A DNA stretch of 64,000 nt, taken from positions 62,001 through 126,000 of the forward strand of contig JAXDKS010000024.1 of NCBI GenBank assembly GCA_034666985.1, in the 5' to 3' direction. Numbering within the stretch: the first letter of the stretch is position 1; the number at the start of each line of letters is the position of its first letter. The stretch comes from DATARR01 sp034666985. Its GTDB lineage: Bacteria; Acidobacteriota; Thermoanaerobaculia; Multivoradales; UBA5704. The notes under the pieces are model-generated. The model saw nothing but the letters and a program-made list of their open reading frames with translations. It did no database searches and was not told the origin of the DNA. The position numbers and the translations under genes are program-made. This document shows, piece by piece, positions 44,601-52,577 of this stretch.

Positions 44601-47214
44601 CCACCGCGATCGAGGGGCCGCGGAGGTCGAAGGTGTAGGACAGCCGGTTGGCGGCGATCGAGAAGGCATTGCCCGTGCTGCCGTAGATGTCGATCAGCTC
44701 CGGCTCGCTCCACTGGAGGCGGCCGTAGTCGTTGGTCGAGATCCCTACGAACACGCCCGTGCGGCTGCCGGCGAGGCGCTCGGGAACCTGTCCGGCGTCC
44801 TCCAGGGCCTCCCAGGCGGTCTCCAGCAACAGGCGCTGCTGCGGATCGGTGCGCGCCGCCTCCCGCTGGGTGAGGCCGAAGAAGTGGAGGTCGAAGCCGT
44901 CCACCCCGTCGAGGAAGCCGCCCCAGCGGGTGCTGATCTTGCCCGGCGCCTCGGGGTCCGGATCGTAGAAGCGGGCGAGGTCCCAGCGCTCGGCCGGCAC
45001 CTCGGAGACGGCGTCCACGCCGTTGCGCAGCAGGGTCCAGAAGGCCTCGGGACCGTCGGCGCCGGGGAAACGGCAACCGATCCCCACGATCGCAACCGGC
45101 TCCCCTTCTCTTCCCGTCGTCCCGGCCGCCCGCACCGGGCGCGGCGCCTCGGCGGGCTCCTCCTCGCCGGTGAGGTGGCGGACGAGGGCCTCGATCGTCG
45201 GATGCTCGTAGAGCAGCGTGGGCTCCAGCCGGCGGTCGAGGTGGACCTCCAGGTCGCCGGCCAGGGCCATGGCGCGCGCCGAGTCCAGACCGTAGCGGGC
45301 GAACGGCTCGCGGGTGTCGATCTCCCGCGGATCGATCCCCAGCCGCTCGGCCAGCTTGGCCACCACCCAGGCCGCGAGCTCCGCGGCGGCCTCGGAAAGG
45401 GCAGCGGCCGGAGCCGCGGGCAGCTCCGCCTCCGCAACGCGGGGAGCGGGGGCATCCCGCCGCCATTCGGCCACGATCTTGAGATCCCCCGCCAGGTAAC
45501 CCTCCCGGCAGGCGTGGCGCCGGATCTTGCCGCTCGACGTCTTGGGGATGCTGGCCGTCTGGATCAAAACGATGCCGTGAATGGCGAGGTCGTGCTGCTC
45601 CGCCACGGCGGCGCGGATGGCGGCGAAGATCTTCTCCGTGTCCTTGCGCCGCTGGTCGCGCCGCACCTCCTGGACCACCACCAGCCGCTCCTCGCCGCCG
45701 GTCTCCACCGAGAAGGCGGCGCCGCAGGCGGGGCGCAGCGCGGCGTGGCTCGCCTCGACGGTGCGCTCGATGTCCTGGGGGTAGTGGTTCTGTCCGCGGA
45801 CGATGATCAGGTCCTTGCGGCGGCCGGTGACGAACAGCTCGCCGGCTTCGAGATAGCCAAGGTCGCCGGTGCGCAGGAAGGGGCCCTCGCCGGGGTTCTC
45901 CGGGTCGGCCAGGTAGGCCTGGAAGGTCTCCCGCGTCTCCACCGGCCGGTTCCAGTAGCCCTGGGCCACGCTGGGGCCGGCGATCCAGATCTCGCCCACC
46001 GCGCCGGGAGCGCAGCGGGTGAGAGTCTCGGGATCGACGATCACCACGTCGAGCCCGGGCAGCACGCGGCCGCTCCCCACCAGCAGACGACCGCTCTCGG
46101 GGCTCCCGGCGTCGACGATCCGCCCCTGCTCCAACTCGGACTTCTCCACCGCCTGCACGACCGCCCCCTCCCCCACGCGGGCGCCGGAGACGATGAGCGT
46201 CGTCTCCGCCATGCCGTAGCAGGGGTAGAAGGCGCGGCGGTCGAAGCCGCACTCGGCGAAGGCTGCGGCGAATTTCTCCAGGGTGGCGGCGTGGATGGGC
46301 TCGGCACCGCAGAAGGCCGAGCGCCAGTGGCTGAGATCGAGCCCCGCCTTCTGCTCCGGCGTCACCTGGTCGACGCAGAGCTGGTAGGCGAAGTTGGGGC
46401 CGCCGCTGATCGTCGTGCCATAGCGGGTGATGGCCTGGAGCCAGCGCACCGGCCGCTGGAGGAAGGAGGCCGGCGAGAGGAGCGTCACCGGCATGCCGGA
46501 GTAGACCGCCTCCAGGACTCCGCCCACCAGCCCCATGTCGTGGTAGATGGGAAGCCAGAGGGCCGAGCGGTCCCGCCCCTGCACGATGTCGAACCCGTAG
46601 CGCATGAGCTCGAGGTTGTGCATCACGTTGCCGTGGCTGACCATCACCCCTTTGGGCGTGCCGGTGGAGCCCGAGGTGTACTGGAGGAAGGCGAGGCTCT
46701 CCGGGGTGAGCGCCACCTCGCGCCATGCTTCCGCCTCGGATTCGGCCACGGAGTCGCTCGCCAGCCACTCCAGGGAGGCAAGGTCGGGGACGTGGGTGAA
46801 GCGGTCCTGGAGAGTGGAGACGATGGAGCCCACGGTCAGCGCGATCTTCGGCCGCGCGTCGGCCACGATGGCCTGCACGCGCGGCGTGGGACGGTTGAGG
46901 CGCGGCGGAAAGGCGAGGATGGGCACCGCTCCGGCGTAGAAGCAGCCGAAGATCGCCGTCACGTAATCCAGCCCCGGCGGGTAGAGCAGGAGCACCCGCT
47001 CCCCCTCGACCCCGAGGGCCTGGAGCCGGGCGGCCAGGGCGCGGGCCCGGCGGTCGAGCTCGCCGTAGGTGAGGGCGGCCTCCTCGGCCTCGCCGTCCAG
47101 CAGGAAGGTGTAACCGCGCCAGCCGGGCTCGTGATCGGCCCGCCGGCGCAGCACGCCGCAGAGCGTCGCGGCGCCGGTGAGGGGGTCGAACGAGCTGTCT
47201 CTCTCCGTCGTCAT
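38671..47214 (-). CDS. FAAL-polyketide synthase (FAAL-ACP-KS-AT-DH-KR-ACP-TE)
   Basis: A single 2847-residue synthase. Domains by residue: fatty acyl-AMP ligase 1-590 (FLQYTSGSTGTPKGVMVSHG); ACP with Ser about 644 (GLDSARA); ketosynthase about 715-1140 with catalytic Cys near 875 (VDTACSSSL); acyltransferase with Ser near 1327 (GHSSGEVAAAW); dehydratase with His near 1643 (HRVEGAVVFP); ketoreductase near 2170 (VTGGLGGLGLEVA); ACP with Ser near 2493 (GIDSLLAVEL); thioesterase with Ser near 2645 (GWSMGG). It would load a free fatty acid, extend it by one malonyl unit, reduce and possibly dehydrate it, and release it. No enoylreductase is seen. It starts 33 bases after the radical SAM gene. Confidence 0.95.
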   Translation of the reverse strand: MTTERDSSFDPLTGAATLCGVLRRRADHEPGWRGYTFLLDGEAEEAALTYGELDRRARALAARLQALGVEGERVLLLYPPGLDYVTAIFGCFYAGAVPILAFPPRLNRPTPRVQAIVADARPKIALTVGSIVSTLQDRFTHVPDLASLEWLASDSVAESEAEAWREVALTPESLAFLQYTSGSTGTPKGVMVSHGNVMHNLELMRYGFDIVQGRDRSALWLPIYHDMGLVGGVLEAVYSGMPVTLLSPASFLQRPVRWLQAITRYGTTISGGPNFAYQLCVDQVTPEQKAGLDLSHWRSAFCGAEPIHAATLEKFAAAFAECGFDRRAFYPCYGMAETTLIVSGARVGEGAVVQAVEKSELEQGRIVDAGSPESGRLLVGSGRVLPGLDVVIVDPETLTRCAPGAVGEIWIAGPSVAQGYWNRPVETRETFQAYLADPENPGEGPFLRTGDLGYLEAGELFVTGRRKDLIIVRGQNHYPQDIERTVEASHAALRPACGAAFSVETGGEERLVVVQEVRRDQRRKDTEKIFAAIRAAVAEQHDLAIHGIVLIQTASIPKTSSGKIRRHACREGYLAGDLKIVAEWRRDAPAPRVAEAELPAAPAAALSEAAAELAAWVVAKLAERLGIDPREIDTREPFARYGLDSARAMALAGDLEVHLDRRLEPTLLYEHPTIEALVRHLTGEEEPAEAPRPVRAAGTTGREGEPVAIVGIGCRFPGADGPEAFWTLLRNGVDAVSEVPAERWDLARFYDPDPEAPGKISTRWGGFLDGVDGFDLHFFGLTQREAARTDPQQRLLLETAWEALEDAGQVPERLAGSRTGVFVGISTNDYGRLQWSEPELIDIYGSTGNAFSIAANRLSYTFDLRGPSIAVDTACSSSLVAVHLACGSLERGECDLALAAGVNVILSPAIAMSYTKAGAMAKDGRCKAFDAAADGFVRGEGAGCVVLKPLSRALADGDPIYAVIRGSAVNQDGRTNGLMAPSRQAQEAVLREAYARAGLSPGEVQYVEAHGTGTLLGDPIEARALGAVLAEGRPADRPAALGSVKTNVGHLEAAAGIAGLIKTSLALRHREIPPSLHFHAANPHIPFAELPLVVQRELGAWPATSEVDGPAFAGVSAFGFGGTNAHVVLEEAPARPAERSADGEAHLLPLSTRSAEALAARARALRDRAMTSESGGIDSFADISYTAGARRAHHDHRLALVCRDREELIGGLNAFLRSEPRPGLAAGHCAGLIPPLVFVYSGQGSQWWGMGRELLASEPVFRTALEEVGEALSRHVDWSLLAELTADEERSRLAETEIAQPALFAVQVALTNLWRHWGVEPAGVMGHSSGEVAAAWAAGVLTLEEAARWIAERGRRLQGATGRGRMAMVSLPAEEARQALAGSEDRLSVAAVNSPTSTVIAGEGAALDAVLAVLQERGVFCRPLRVDYAFHSPQVEPFLEGIAESLAGIEPRPAAIPLVSTVTGRAAAGSDWDAAYWREQIRQPVRFADAVGAWLDRGYRTFLEIGPHPVLTADLGECLRCRGERERGTVLASLRRGEGERASLLASLGTLYVQGQPVAWDRLAVDGARCVPLPAYPWQRERCWLEVTGGGGSGWERPGTGSAGSNTTADHPLLGHLLSLAQPREDSVWDNELAVRRLPYLKDHRVEGAVVFPATAYVDMALAAADAAGVQTSGLAEVRFRSPLLLPDDGSRQVQAVLSQEGDEDATFRIFSRPAADDTTAAWTLHASGKVRLAVNGNGNGNGNGNGNGLEEIRRRCREEMAAGDYYAHLHGRGLQYGPAFRGITQLWRGRGEALGRIEVPASLAAGLDAYQVHPAILDACGQVMIAAEGDKVVGGGRSFLPMEIGELKVHGRPGLRMWSHAQLRDFGAPGAESLVGDARLLDEDGHVVIEALGLRLRYLDGAARQRAVPGPEDWLYELRWEEMGTEIQPATVSAPLATEGSWLLLADGTGVAAALQEQITAAGGRAVHVVSGPAFERLGDDRFQIRPAETEDIQLLLADVVPPGTILHGIIHLWALDAADGVVTASSLQAGETRGCGTVLSFVRELAGRPWNEIPRLWVVTRGAQPIASEGEDSEPVDLSQATLWGLGRTVGQEQPSVWGGLIDLQTGSAADADAGHLLTRLTHTDGETQVAFRGDRTHVARIGRARHLARPASSLRWRPDASYLVTGGLGGLGLEVARWMVAQGARRLVLLGRTQLPARSAWSEIDPASRVYKQIAAIRELEALGASIHLASVDVADEAQVAAFLDGFRREGWPAIRGVVHAAGVLQDQTILELDARGLDAVFRAKVLGAWLLHRLLGSAPLDFFVLFSSAASLLGSAGQANYAAANGFLDALAHHRKALGQPALAINWGPWAEVGMAAEDARRGQRLAVRGIGSIQPEQGLEVLEWLLRGNAPQVGVLPIQWAQLFQVLPQTRNSPLLSSLAREVQESEGVDDGEVAVRRRTLRESLRAVAPGELSARLESLVAEQVAGVVGLPASRLDIHAPLNTLGIDSLLAVELKNRVENEMGVVIPAVKLLEGPSIADLASVVRDQVAADRSGSAKMDLKAGAAMGGRVPVTPIQPHGTLPPFLCVHPGALDVHCYDDLARALGENQPFFALQPPELDNYRSLEGGVTKDKPLEEVAAACVEAVRALQPHGPYYLGGWSMGGILAFLAAQQLQREGEEIALLAVFDSPAPPSGEQRSDHDDRELITVFNSFLGARRGQELNLKPGDLEGLDLDARFALLLERAKEARAIPPDSGQSQIRFLFQVFKNGLLAAVRQLGQCHPPVYPGAVTLFRVGEVLDAFDEIFPDINVQWGRYSAEPLRLHDVPGDHYTMFLEPNVQVLAERLNQELAAARASRGTEAG
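41968..42010 (-). repeat. Asn-Gly codon microsatellite inside the synthase
   Basis: Seven near-consecutive Asn-Gly codon pairs (AA[C/T]GG[C/G]) form a six-base tandem repeat in the dehydratase region near residue 1741. Such an array is prone to in-frame length change. Confidence 0.85.
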
Positions 47215-47247
47215 GCCAACATCCCCTTCGTCCTCTTCATCTTCAAA

Positions 47248-48420
47248 TCACAGCGCTTCGTAGAGCAGGTCTTCGGTGCGGGTCTGGGCGGCCAGCGGCA
47301 CGCCGTTCGCGGTCTCGTCCAGCCGGCGCCAGTAGGCCAGCCGCTCGTGGATCTCGGGGACGAGCTTGACGTTGCGCTCGAAGTCGATGATGCGGTTGGT
47401 GAGATAGAACATGAACACCGTCCCCAGCCAGTTGGAGAACTCGCCCTCCGAGCCCAGGTGCTTCTCCAGGTTGGTCATGATCCAGGCGATGTGGGCCCAG
47501 GTGTCGTAGCAGTTCTCACAGTCGTACTTGTCGCTGCGGCAGCAGACGCGGGTGGACTTGAGGTCTGGGTTGTAGACCCGGAAGTGGGAGTTGTAGGGCT
47601 TGCCGTTGTTGAACCGCTCCTGGTTCTTCGGCTTGTCGTCGGAGAGGGTGCAGCAGACGTCGAACCCCCAGATGTCGTCGTAGAGCCGCGCTTCCGCCAC
47701 CACCTTGGGCACGTACCAGGGGTGGAGCACACGGTCGGGGTAGCGCTCGATCATGCGGTCGATGGCATCGCAGACCTTGCCGAAGCCCCGCTTCTGGTCG
47801 ACCGCGCCGCCGAGGTGGGCGATGTCGCCGTAGAAGCTGAAGCCCATGAAGTTGCCGTTGGCCACGCACTGGTCGGTGACGGCCTCGATCTCATGGGCGT
47901 TGCCGGGGGTTGTGGTGTAGTACCAGACCACGCGGCGGTCATCCTTGTAGTTGTCCAGGGCGCGCCGGAAGACGTCGATCTTGCCGCTGCCGCGCAGCCG
48001 GGTGTCGGTGTCGTGGTCGCCCCAGACGGAGCACCCGATCGCCAGGTTCTCGAACCCCTCGTAGGGGATCTTGCGGATGCCGTTGGTCACCACCACCAGC
48101 CAGAAGTTGTCGTAGAGCTTCTTCAGCCGGCCGAGCATCAGGCTGGGCTCGCCGCCCACCACGGTGACGTAGTTGGTGCCGCGGGCCTTCTCACGCTCCA
48201 CGAAGGCGTCGAACTCCGCTTCGTCGTCGGGGGCCTTGAACTGATCCATCTCCTCGGCGAAGAAGTAGCAGCCCTGGCAACGGATGTTGCACTTGTGGGT
48301 GATGTCCATCTGCATGGAGCGAACGGGTCCCGCCCCCCGGACCTGCTCGAACATCTCGTGCAGCAGCGGATCGTGGAGGTAGTGCTCCATGAGACTGGGG
48401 CTGAAATCGAGCTCTCGCAT
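47248..48420 (-). CDS. Radical SAM protein with auxiliary-cluster-like C terminus
   Basis: The cluster motif is DITHKCNIRCQGCYF (Cys 44, 48 and 51, CxxxCxxC), followed by VTVVGGEPSLM (SAM-binding GGE). Later Cys groups DVCCTLSDD and RVCCRSDKYDCENCYDTW suggest a SPASM-type auxiliary iron-sulfur site. Length is 390. The gene sits between the desaturase and the synthase, so it may modify the acyl chain or carrier-bound intermediate, but the substrate is unknown. The ATG has GAGGAGAACG upstream. Confidence 0.9.
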   Translation of the reverse strand: MRELDFSPSLMEHYLHDPLLHEMFEQVRGAGPVRSMQMDITHKCNIRCQGCYFFAEEMDQFKAPDDEAEFDAFVEREKARGTNYVTVVGGEPSLMLGRLKKLYDNFWLVVVTNGIRKIPYEGFENLAIGCSVWGDHDTDTRLRGSGKIDVFRRALDNYKDDRRVVWYYTTTPGNAHEIEAVTDQCVANGNFMGFSFYGDIAHLGGAVDQKRGFGKVCDAIDRMIERYPDRVLHPWYVPKVVAEARLYDDIWGFDVCCTLSDDKPKNQERFNNGKPYNSHFRVYNPDLKSTRVCCRSDKYDCENCYDTWAHIAWIMTNLEKHLGSEGEFSNWLGTVFMFYLTNRIIDFERNVKLVPEIHERLAYWRRLDETANGVPLAAQTRTEDLLYEAL

Positions 48421-48477
48421 TTCGTTCTCCTCGTAATCCCTTTGATCCCCTGTAATGGATCCCTTGTAATTTCGAGA

Positions 48478-49635
48478 TCAGGCGCTCTGGTCGTGAAGCT
48501 CCAGGCTCTCTACGGCGTCCGGCATGCCGGTGGGCTGTGGCACAGGCAGCCGGAACACTTCCAGATCCGGCTCGAGGCGTTTCGGGGTGGCCAGCACACT
48601 GTAGGTCTTCCACAGCGCGCGGTCCCAGGAGCAGGTGTGGTAGGGCACGCCCCGCTGGCGGCAGAGCTCCTGGACCATGGGGCTCAGTTGCGGGTAGTAG
48701 GCGTGGTTGACCTTGGGGAACAGGTGGTGCTCGACCTGGTACTCGAGGCCGCCGCACAGCCAGCGGCCGAGCCAGCCGGTGGTGAAGTTGGCGGTGGTGG
48801 CCGTCTGCCGCATCAGGAAGTCCTGGCTCGGCTCGTCGGTGCCGATGCAGGCGGCGTAGAGCGGCAGGTGCCCCGGGCCGGCGACCGCCAGCACGGCGTA
48901 GCCAAGCCCCGCGGCGCGCAGGGCGTAGAGGCCGAGCACGGAGAGCGGCGAGAAGAAGAGCATCGGCAGCCCGATCCAGACCCCGTAGTGCAGCACCAGC
49001 ACGCCGAGGTCGATCCAGTGCTTGGAGGAGCGCCGGGCCGGATCGCGCAGGGCCTTGAGCACGAAGACCCAGCCTTGAGCCTGCATGCCGAACACCATCC
49101 CCGCCAGGGTGAAGGGGAAGACGTAGCACTGCAGCCGCTCGTAGTAGAAGCGGAGGAGGCCATGGCTCGCCCGCACCTCGTCCTCGGTCAGTGCGAACCA
49201 GGGCGAGAGGTCGGCGTCCGGGTCCGCCCCGATGACGTTGGGCACGGGATGGTGCCCCACCACGTGCTTGTTCCACCAGTAGGTGGACGACTCGCCCCAG
49301 AAGAAGGTGAAGCCGAAGTAGGTCAGCAGCTCGTTGGCCCACTTCCTGCGCACCGAGGCGTAGTGGGAGGCGGTGTGGGTGAAGGTGGTGATGCCGAGGG
49401 ATCCCGTGGTGGTCACCACCAGGGCGCAGATGCGGACGAACAGGCTGTCCGAGGCGATGAAGGCCGCGATCCCGCCCAGGGCGAGCGCCACGTGGCTCGC
49501 GATCTGCAGAAGATTCAGCCCGGTGGGCGGACGGTACCAGCCCCGGGCTCGGACCTCATCGCGCAGCGCATACAGAAGTGGATCTTCAACCATAGATTCC
49601 GGCCCCTCCTGAAATCGGAAGCTTGCGGTCCCCAC
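48478..49635 (-). CDS. Membrane fatty-acid desaturase
   Basis: The three His boxes of membrane di-iron desaturases are visible: THTASHYAS near residue 91, WWNKHVVGHHPVPN near 125 and EYQVEHHLFPKVNH near 300. Four to six hydrophobic segments lie between them (IASHVALALGGIAAFIA, VLVLHYGVWIGLPMLFF). Length is 385. It is the first gene of the minus-strand lipid cluster. Its substrate could be the FAAL-loaded acyl-ACP, as in other clusters where a desaturase acts on carrier-bound fatty acids; this is inference. Confidence 0.9.
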   Translation of the reverse strand: MGTASFRFQEGPESMVEDPLLYALRDEVRARGWYRPPTGLNLLQIASHVALALGGIAAFIASDSLFVRICALVVTTTGSLGITTFTHTASHYASVRRKWANELLTYFGFTFFWGESSTYWWNKHVVGHHPVPNVIGADPDADLSPWFALTEDEVRASHGLLRFYYERLQCYVFPFTLAGMVFGMQAQGWVFVLKALRDPARRSSKHWIDLGVLVLHYGVWIGLPMLFFSPLSVLGLYALRAAGLGYAVLAVAGPGHLPLYAACIGTDEPSQDFLMRQTATTANFTTGWLGRWLCGGLEYQVEHHLFPKVNHAYYPQLSPMVQELCRQRGVPYHTCSWDRALWKTYSVLATPKRLEPDLEVFRLPVPQPTGMPDAVESLELHDQSA

Positions 49636-49757
49636 GAAAGGGGCAACGCCCGCGAAGGCTTGTCAGGCACCTCGAGGGGCTTCCGATGTTGGTCCACCGT
49701 TCAGCGTGGAATATAGTATAAAGGCTGCCCTGGCTCCAGTGTTTCCTTCGCGCGCTG

Positions 49758-51293
49758 ATGACCGAGACCCTCGCCCAGTCCGCCAACGACGTCACGTCCG
49801 ACGGCCGGGAGCACCCCCTGGAGCTCGACACGGCCGGGATGCGCGCCCTGGTGGAGGCAGCCCTGGAGCGGATCGTGGCCCACGTCGCGTCCCTCCCCCG
49901 CCAGAGAGTGTCCGATACCCGGGGTGGCGTAGATCTGGCCCGTACGCTGGCCGAGCCCCTCCCCGAGACCGGCACGCCGGTGCCCGAGCTGCTCGACCTC
50001 CTCTTCGACCGGGCCGTAAAGCCCACGTACAACACGGCGAGCCCCGGCTATCTCGCCTACATTCCGGGGGGCGGCCTGTTCCAGTCCGCGGTGGCGGACC
50101 TCATCGCCGACTCGGTAAACCGCTACACCTCCGTGTTCACCACGGCCCCGGCCCTGGCCCGGCTGGAGGCCAACGTCATCGACTGGTTCTGCCAGATCGT
50201 GGGCTATCCGAAGGAAGCGCGGGGGACGCTCTCGACCGGCGGCTCGCTCGCCAACTTCACGGCCCTGTTCACCGCCCGGCGGGAGCGTCTGCCCGACGAC
50301 TTCCTCTCGGGAGTTATCTACGCCTCCGAGCAGGTCCACCACTCGGTGGCCAAGGCCGCCCTCCTCGCCGGCTTCCCGGAGCGGAACCTCCGCGCCATCC
50401 CCACGGACGAGCGCTTCCGCCTGCGGGTGGATGCCCTGGAGGCGGCCATCACCGAGGATCGCGCCCACGCGCTCACGCCGTTTCTCGTCGTCGCCAGCGC
50501 CGGCACCACCAACACCGGTGCCGTGGATCCGCTGGACGAGGTGGCGGAAATCTCCTCCCGTGAGGGGCTCTGGATGCACGTGGATGCCGCGTACGGCGGA
50601 TTTTTCCTGCTGACGGAGGAGGGCAAGCGGGCGATGCGGGGGATCGAGCGGGCAGACTCCATCGTCCTCGATCCCCACAAGGGGCTGTTCCTCCCCTATG
50701 GCACGGGCGCCGTGCTGGTGCGGGACGGCCAGGCCCTGCGCCGAGCCCACGCCCTGACCGCTGACTACATGCCCGACATGCAGAGCGATCCTGACCTGGT
50801 GGACTTCTGTCTCTACTCGCCGGAGCTGTCGCGGCCGTTCCGGGGCTTGAGGGTGTGGCTGCCGTTCAAGATGCACGGCGCCGGCGCCTTTCGCGCCCAG
50901 CTCGAGGAGAAGCTCGCCCTGGCCCGCCTGGCGACGGAGCGCATCCGGGGGATGGAGGGAATGGAGATCCTGGCCGAGCCCCAGCTCTCCCTGCTGGCCT
51001 TCCGCCTCGCGCCGCCAGGCGTCGACGATCCGGAGGAGCTCAACGCCCTGAACCGGCGGCTCATCGAGCGGGTCAACGACCGCCAGCGGGTGTTCCTGAC
51101 CGGCACGATGCTGGGCGACCGCTTCGCCCTGCGCATCTGCGTCCTCTCCTTTCGTACCCACCGGGACCGGATGGAGGAGGGGCTGGAGGACCTGGAGACG
51201 GCGCGGCGGGAGGTGATGGAAGACCCTCATCACCCCGGCCCTCTTCTCCCGCCTCCTCCCACCCCCCTCACCGGGAGAAGAGGGAGGGGTTAG
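49758..51293 (+). CDS. PLP-dependent decarboxylase, group II
   Basis: A 511-residue aromatic-amino-acid/glutamate-type decarboxylase. TSVFTTAPALARLEANVIDW, STGGSLANFTAL, MHVDAAYGGFF (Asp contacting pyridine N) and VLDPHKGLFLPYGTGAVL (PLP-binding Lys) are in the usual order. The last 20-25 residues (after VMEDPHHPGPLL, very Pro/Gly/Arg-rich) are encoded by the repeat element at 51226-51430, so the C terminus has been altered by insertion. It is divergent from the desaturase with 122 bases between. The product would be an amine, perhaps for the lipid cluster; substrate unknown. Confidence 0.9.
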   Translation: MTETLAQSANDVTSDGREHPLELDTAGMRALVEAALERIVAHVASLPRQRVSDTRGGVDLARTLAEPLPETGTPVPELLDLLFDRAVKPTYNTASPGYLAYIPGGGLFQSAVADLIADSVNRYTSVFTTAPALARLEANVIDWFCQIVGYPKEARGTLSTGGSLANFTALFTARRERLPDDFLSGVIYASEQVHHSVAKAALLAGFPERNLRAIPTDERFRLRVDALEAAITEDRAHALTPFLVVASAGTTNTGAVDPLDEVAEISSREGLWMHVDAAYGGFFLLTEEGKRAMRGIERADSIVLDPHKGLFLPYGTGAVLVRDGQALRRAHALTADYMPDMQSDPDLVDFCLYSPELSRPFRGLRVWLPFKMHGAGAFRAQLEEKLALARLATERIRGMEGMEILAEPQLSLLAFRLAPPGVDDPEELNALNRRLIERVNDRQRVFLTGTMLGDRFALRICVLSFRTHRDRMEEGLEDLETARREVMEDPHHPGPLLPPPPTPLTGRRGRG

Positions 51294-51430
51294 TCTCGTA
51301 GGGTGCGCTGTGCGCACCATCACCGCTGGCGGTGTGCACAGCGCACCCTACGGCTTTTTCAGGACTAACCGCTCCCCTCTCTCCCGGTGAGGGGGTGGGA
51401 GGGGACGGGAGAGAGGGGCTGGGGGAGTGA
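51226..51430. repeat. MITE/REP-like inverted repeat element
   Basis: Arms of about 70 bases (51226-51295 and 51361-51430) are imperfect inverted copies; each contains CTCACCGGGAGA and ends in GGTTAGTC. Between them a second inverted pair, GTAGGGTGCGCTGTGC and its complement (51298-51318 and 51331-51351), differs by one base. The left arm forms the end of the decarboxylase gene. A related single arm is at 23192-23262. Confidence 0.85.
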
Positions 51431-51482
51431 GGGCGGGAGGGGGCCGGCCGAAGTCCGACCACCTCGCTCTCCAGCCCACCGC

Positions 51483-52394
51483 CTAGACCGGCGGCTTCTT
51501 GTCGGCGGGCTTCTTCGCCGCAGGAGGCTTTGCGGCTGTGGCCGGCTTCGCGGCCGTAGCCGGCTGCTGGGGCTGGGTGCCACCCGGCTGGGCCGCACCG
51601 CCCGGCTCCGCGGCACCCTTGGGCGCTTCGGGCTGGCCGATGGAGAGGAGCTCCACCTCGAAGACCAGCGGCGCGTTGGGGCCGATCACGTTGCCGGCGC
51701 CGCGGTCGCCATAGCCCAGGGCGGACGGAATGTAGAACTTGTACTTGGAGCCGACCTTCATGAGCTGGACGCCCTCGGTCCAGCCCGGGATCACCTGGTT
51801 GAGGACGAAGGTGGCGGGCTCGTTGCGGTCGTAAGAGCTGTCGAACTTCGTGCCGTCCATGAGGGTGCCCAGGTAGTTCACCGTCACCGTGTCGGTGGGC
51901 TTCGGCGTCGGGCCCGTGCCCTCCTTGAGGACCTCGTACTGCAGGCCGCTGGCGGTCGTCTTGACCTCCGGGCGCGCCTTGTTCTTCGCCAGGAAGGCCT
52001 CGCCCTCGGTCTTGTTCTTGTCGCCCACGACCTTGCGCTTCGCCTCCTGCTGCTGCTGCAACTGGGTCTGGAAGGCCTGCATGGTGCTCTGCATCTCCTC
52101 GTCGCTGAGGAGCGCCTGGCCGCCGCCGAGGCCGTCCCGGATGCCCTTGATGATCAGGTCGACGTTCGCCTGGACGTCATTGGTCTTGAGGGACTTGCCC
52201 AGGTTGAGGCCGATGACGTAGCTGGCCTTGTCGTTCAGCGCTTCCGGCTTGCCGCTCGGCGCGGTGGACGGCTGGGCGGGAGCCGGCTGGGCCGTCGCCG
52301 CGGGTTTCTGGGCCGGCTGGGCCGGTTGCTGGCCGTGCGCCGCTCCAGCCACCGCGACGAGCAGCGCGGCGGAGAGGGTGAGGAGCTTTTTCAT
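51483..52394 (-). CDS. FKBP-type peptidyl-prolyl isomerase, exported
   Basis: A signal peptide (MKKLLTLSAALLVAVAGAAHG) precedes a Pro/Ala/Gln-rich linker, a dimerisation-type helical domain (KASYVIGLNLGKSLKTNDVQ) and a FKBP domain from residue about 150 (GLQYEVLKEGTGPTPKPTDT, GTKFDSSYDR, VIPGWTEGVQLMKVGSKY, IPSALGYGDRG). A C-terminal Ala/Pro/Lys tail of about 50 residues follows, unusual for the family. It resembles FkpA/Mip, which fold periplasmic proteins. The start at 52394 is chosen because the signal peptide begins there. Confidence 0.92.
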   Translation of the reverse strand: MKKLLTLSAALLVAVAGAAHGQQPAQPAQKPAATAQPAPAQPSTAPSGKPEALNDKASYVIGLNLGKSLKTNDVQANVDLIIKGIRDGLGGGQALLSDEEMQSTMQAFQTQLQQQQEAKRKVVGDKNKTEGEAFLAKNKARPEVKTTASGLQYEVLKEGTGPTPKPTDTVTVNYLGTLMDGTKFDSSYDRNEPATFVLNQVIPGWTEGVQLMKVGSKYKFYIPSALGYGDRGAGNVIGPNAPLVFEVELLSIGQPEAPKGAAEPGGAAQPGGTQPQQPATAAKPATAAKPPAAKKPADKKPPV

Positions 52395-52577
52395 GAGGTT
52401 CTCCAAACGTTTGGGATGGGTTTCAGGGAGACGGAGCGCAGTGCCCACCTCCGGCGATCGGCGAATCTACCACGGATGCCGGGCCTCTTTGCGGGAAATC
52501 CCAGGGGCTGAAGCGGCCTGGCACCTTCCGAGCTAACGCTGAAAGACGCTCCCGGATTCCCTCCGCACGGCTTCAGG

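Noticed and set aside
41176..49716. An open frame of about 2846 codons on the plus strand, antisense to the synthase, radical SAM and desaturase genes
   Set aside because: It is a by-product of high-GC codon use; its translation is low-complexity (Ala/Gly/Arg/His-rich) without any domain, while the minus strand carries complete enzyme motifs.
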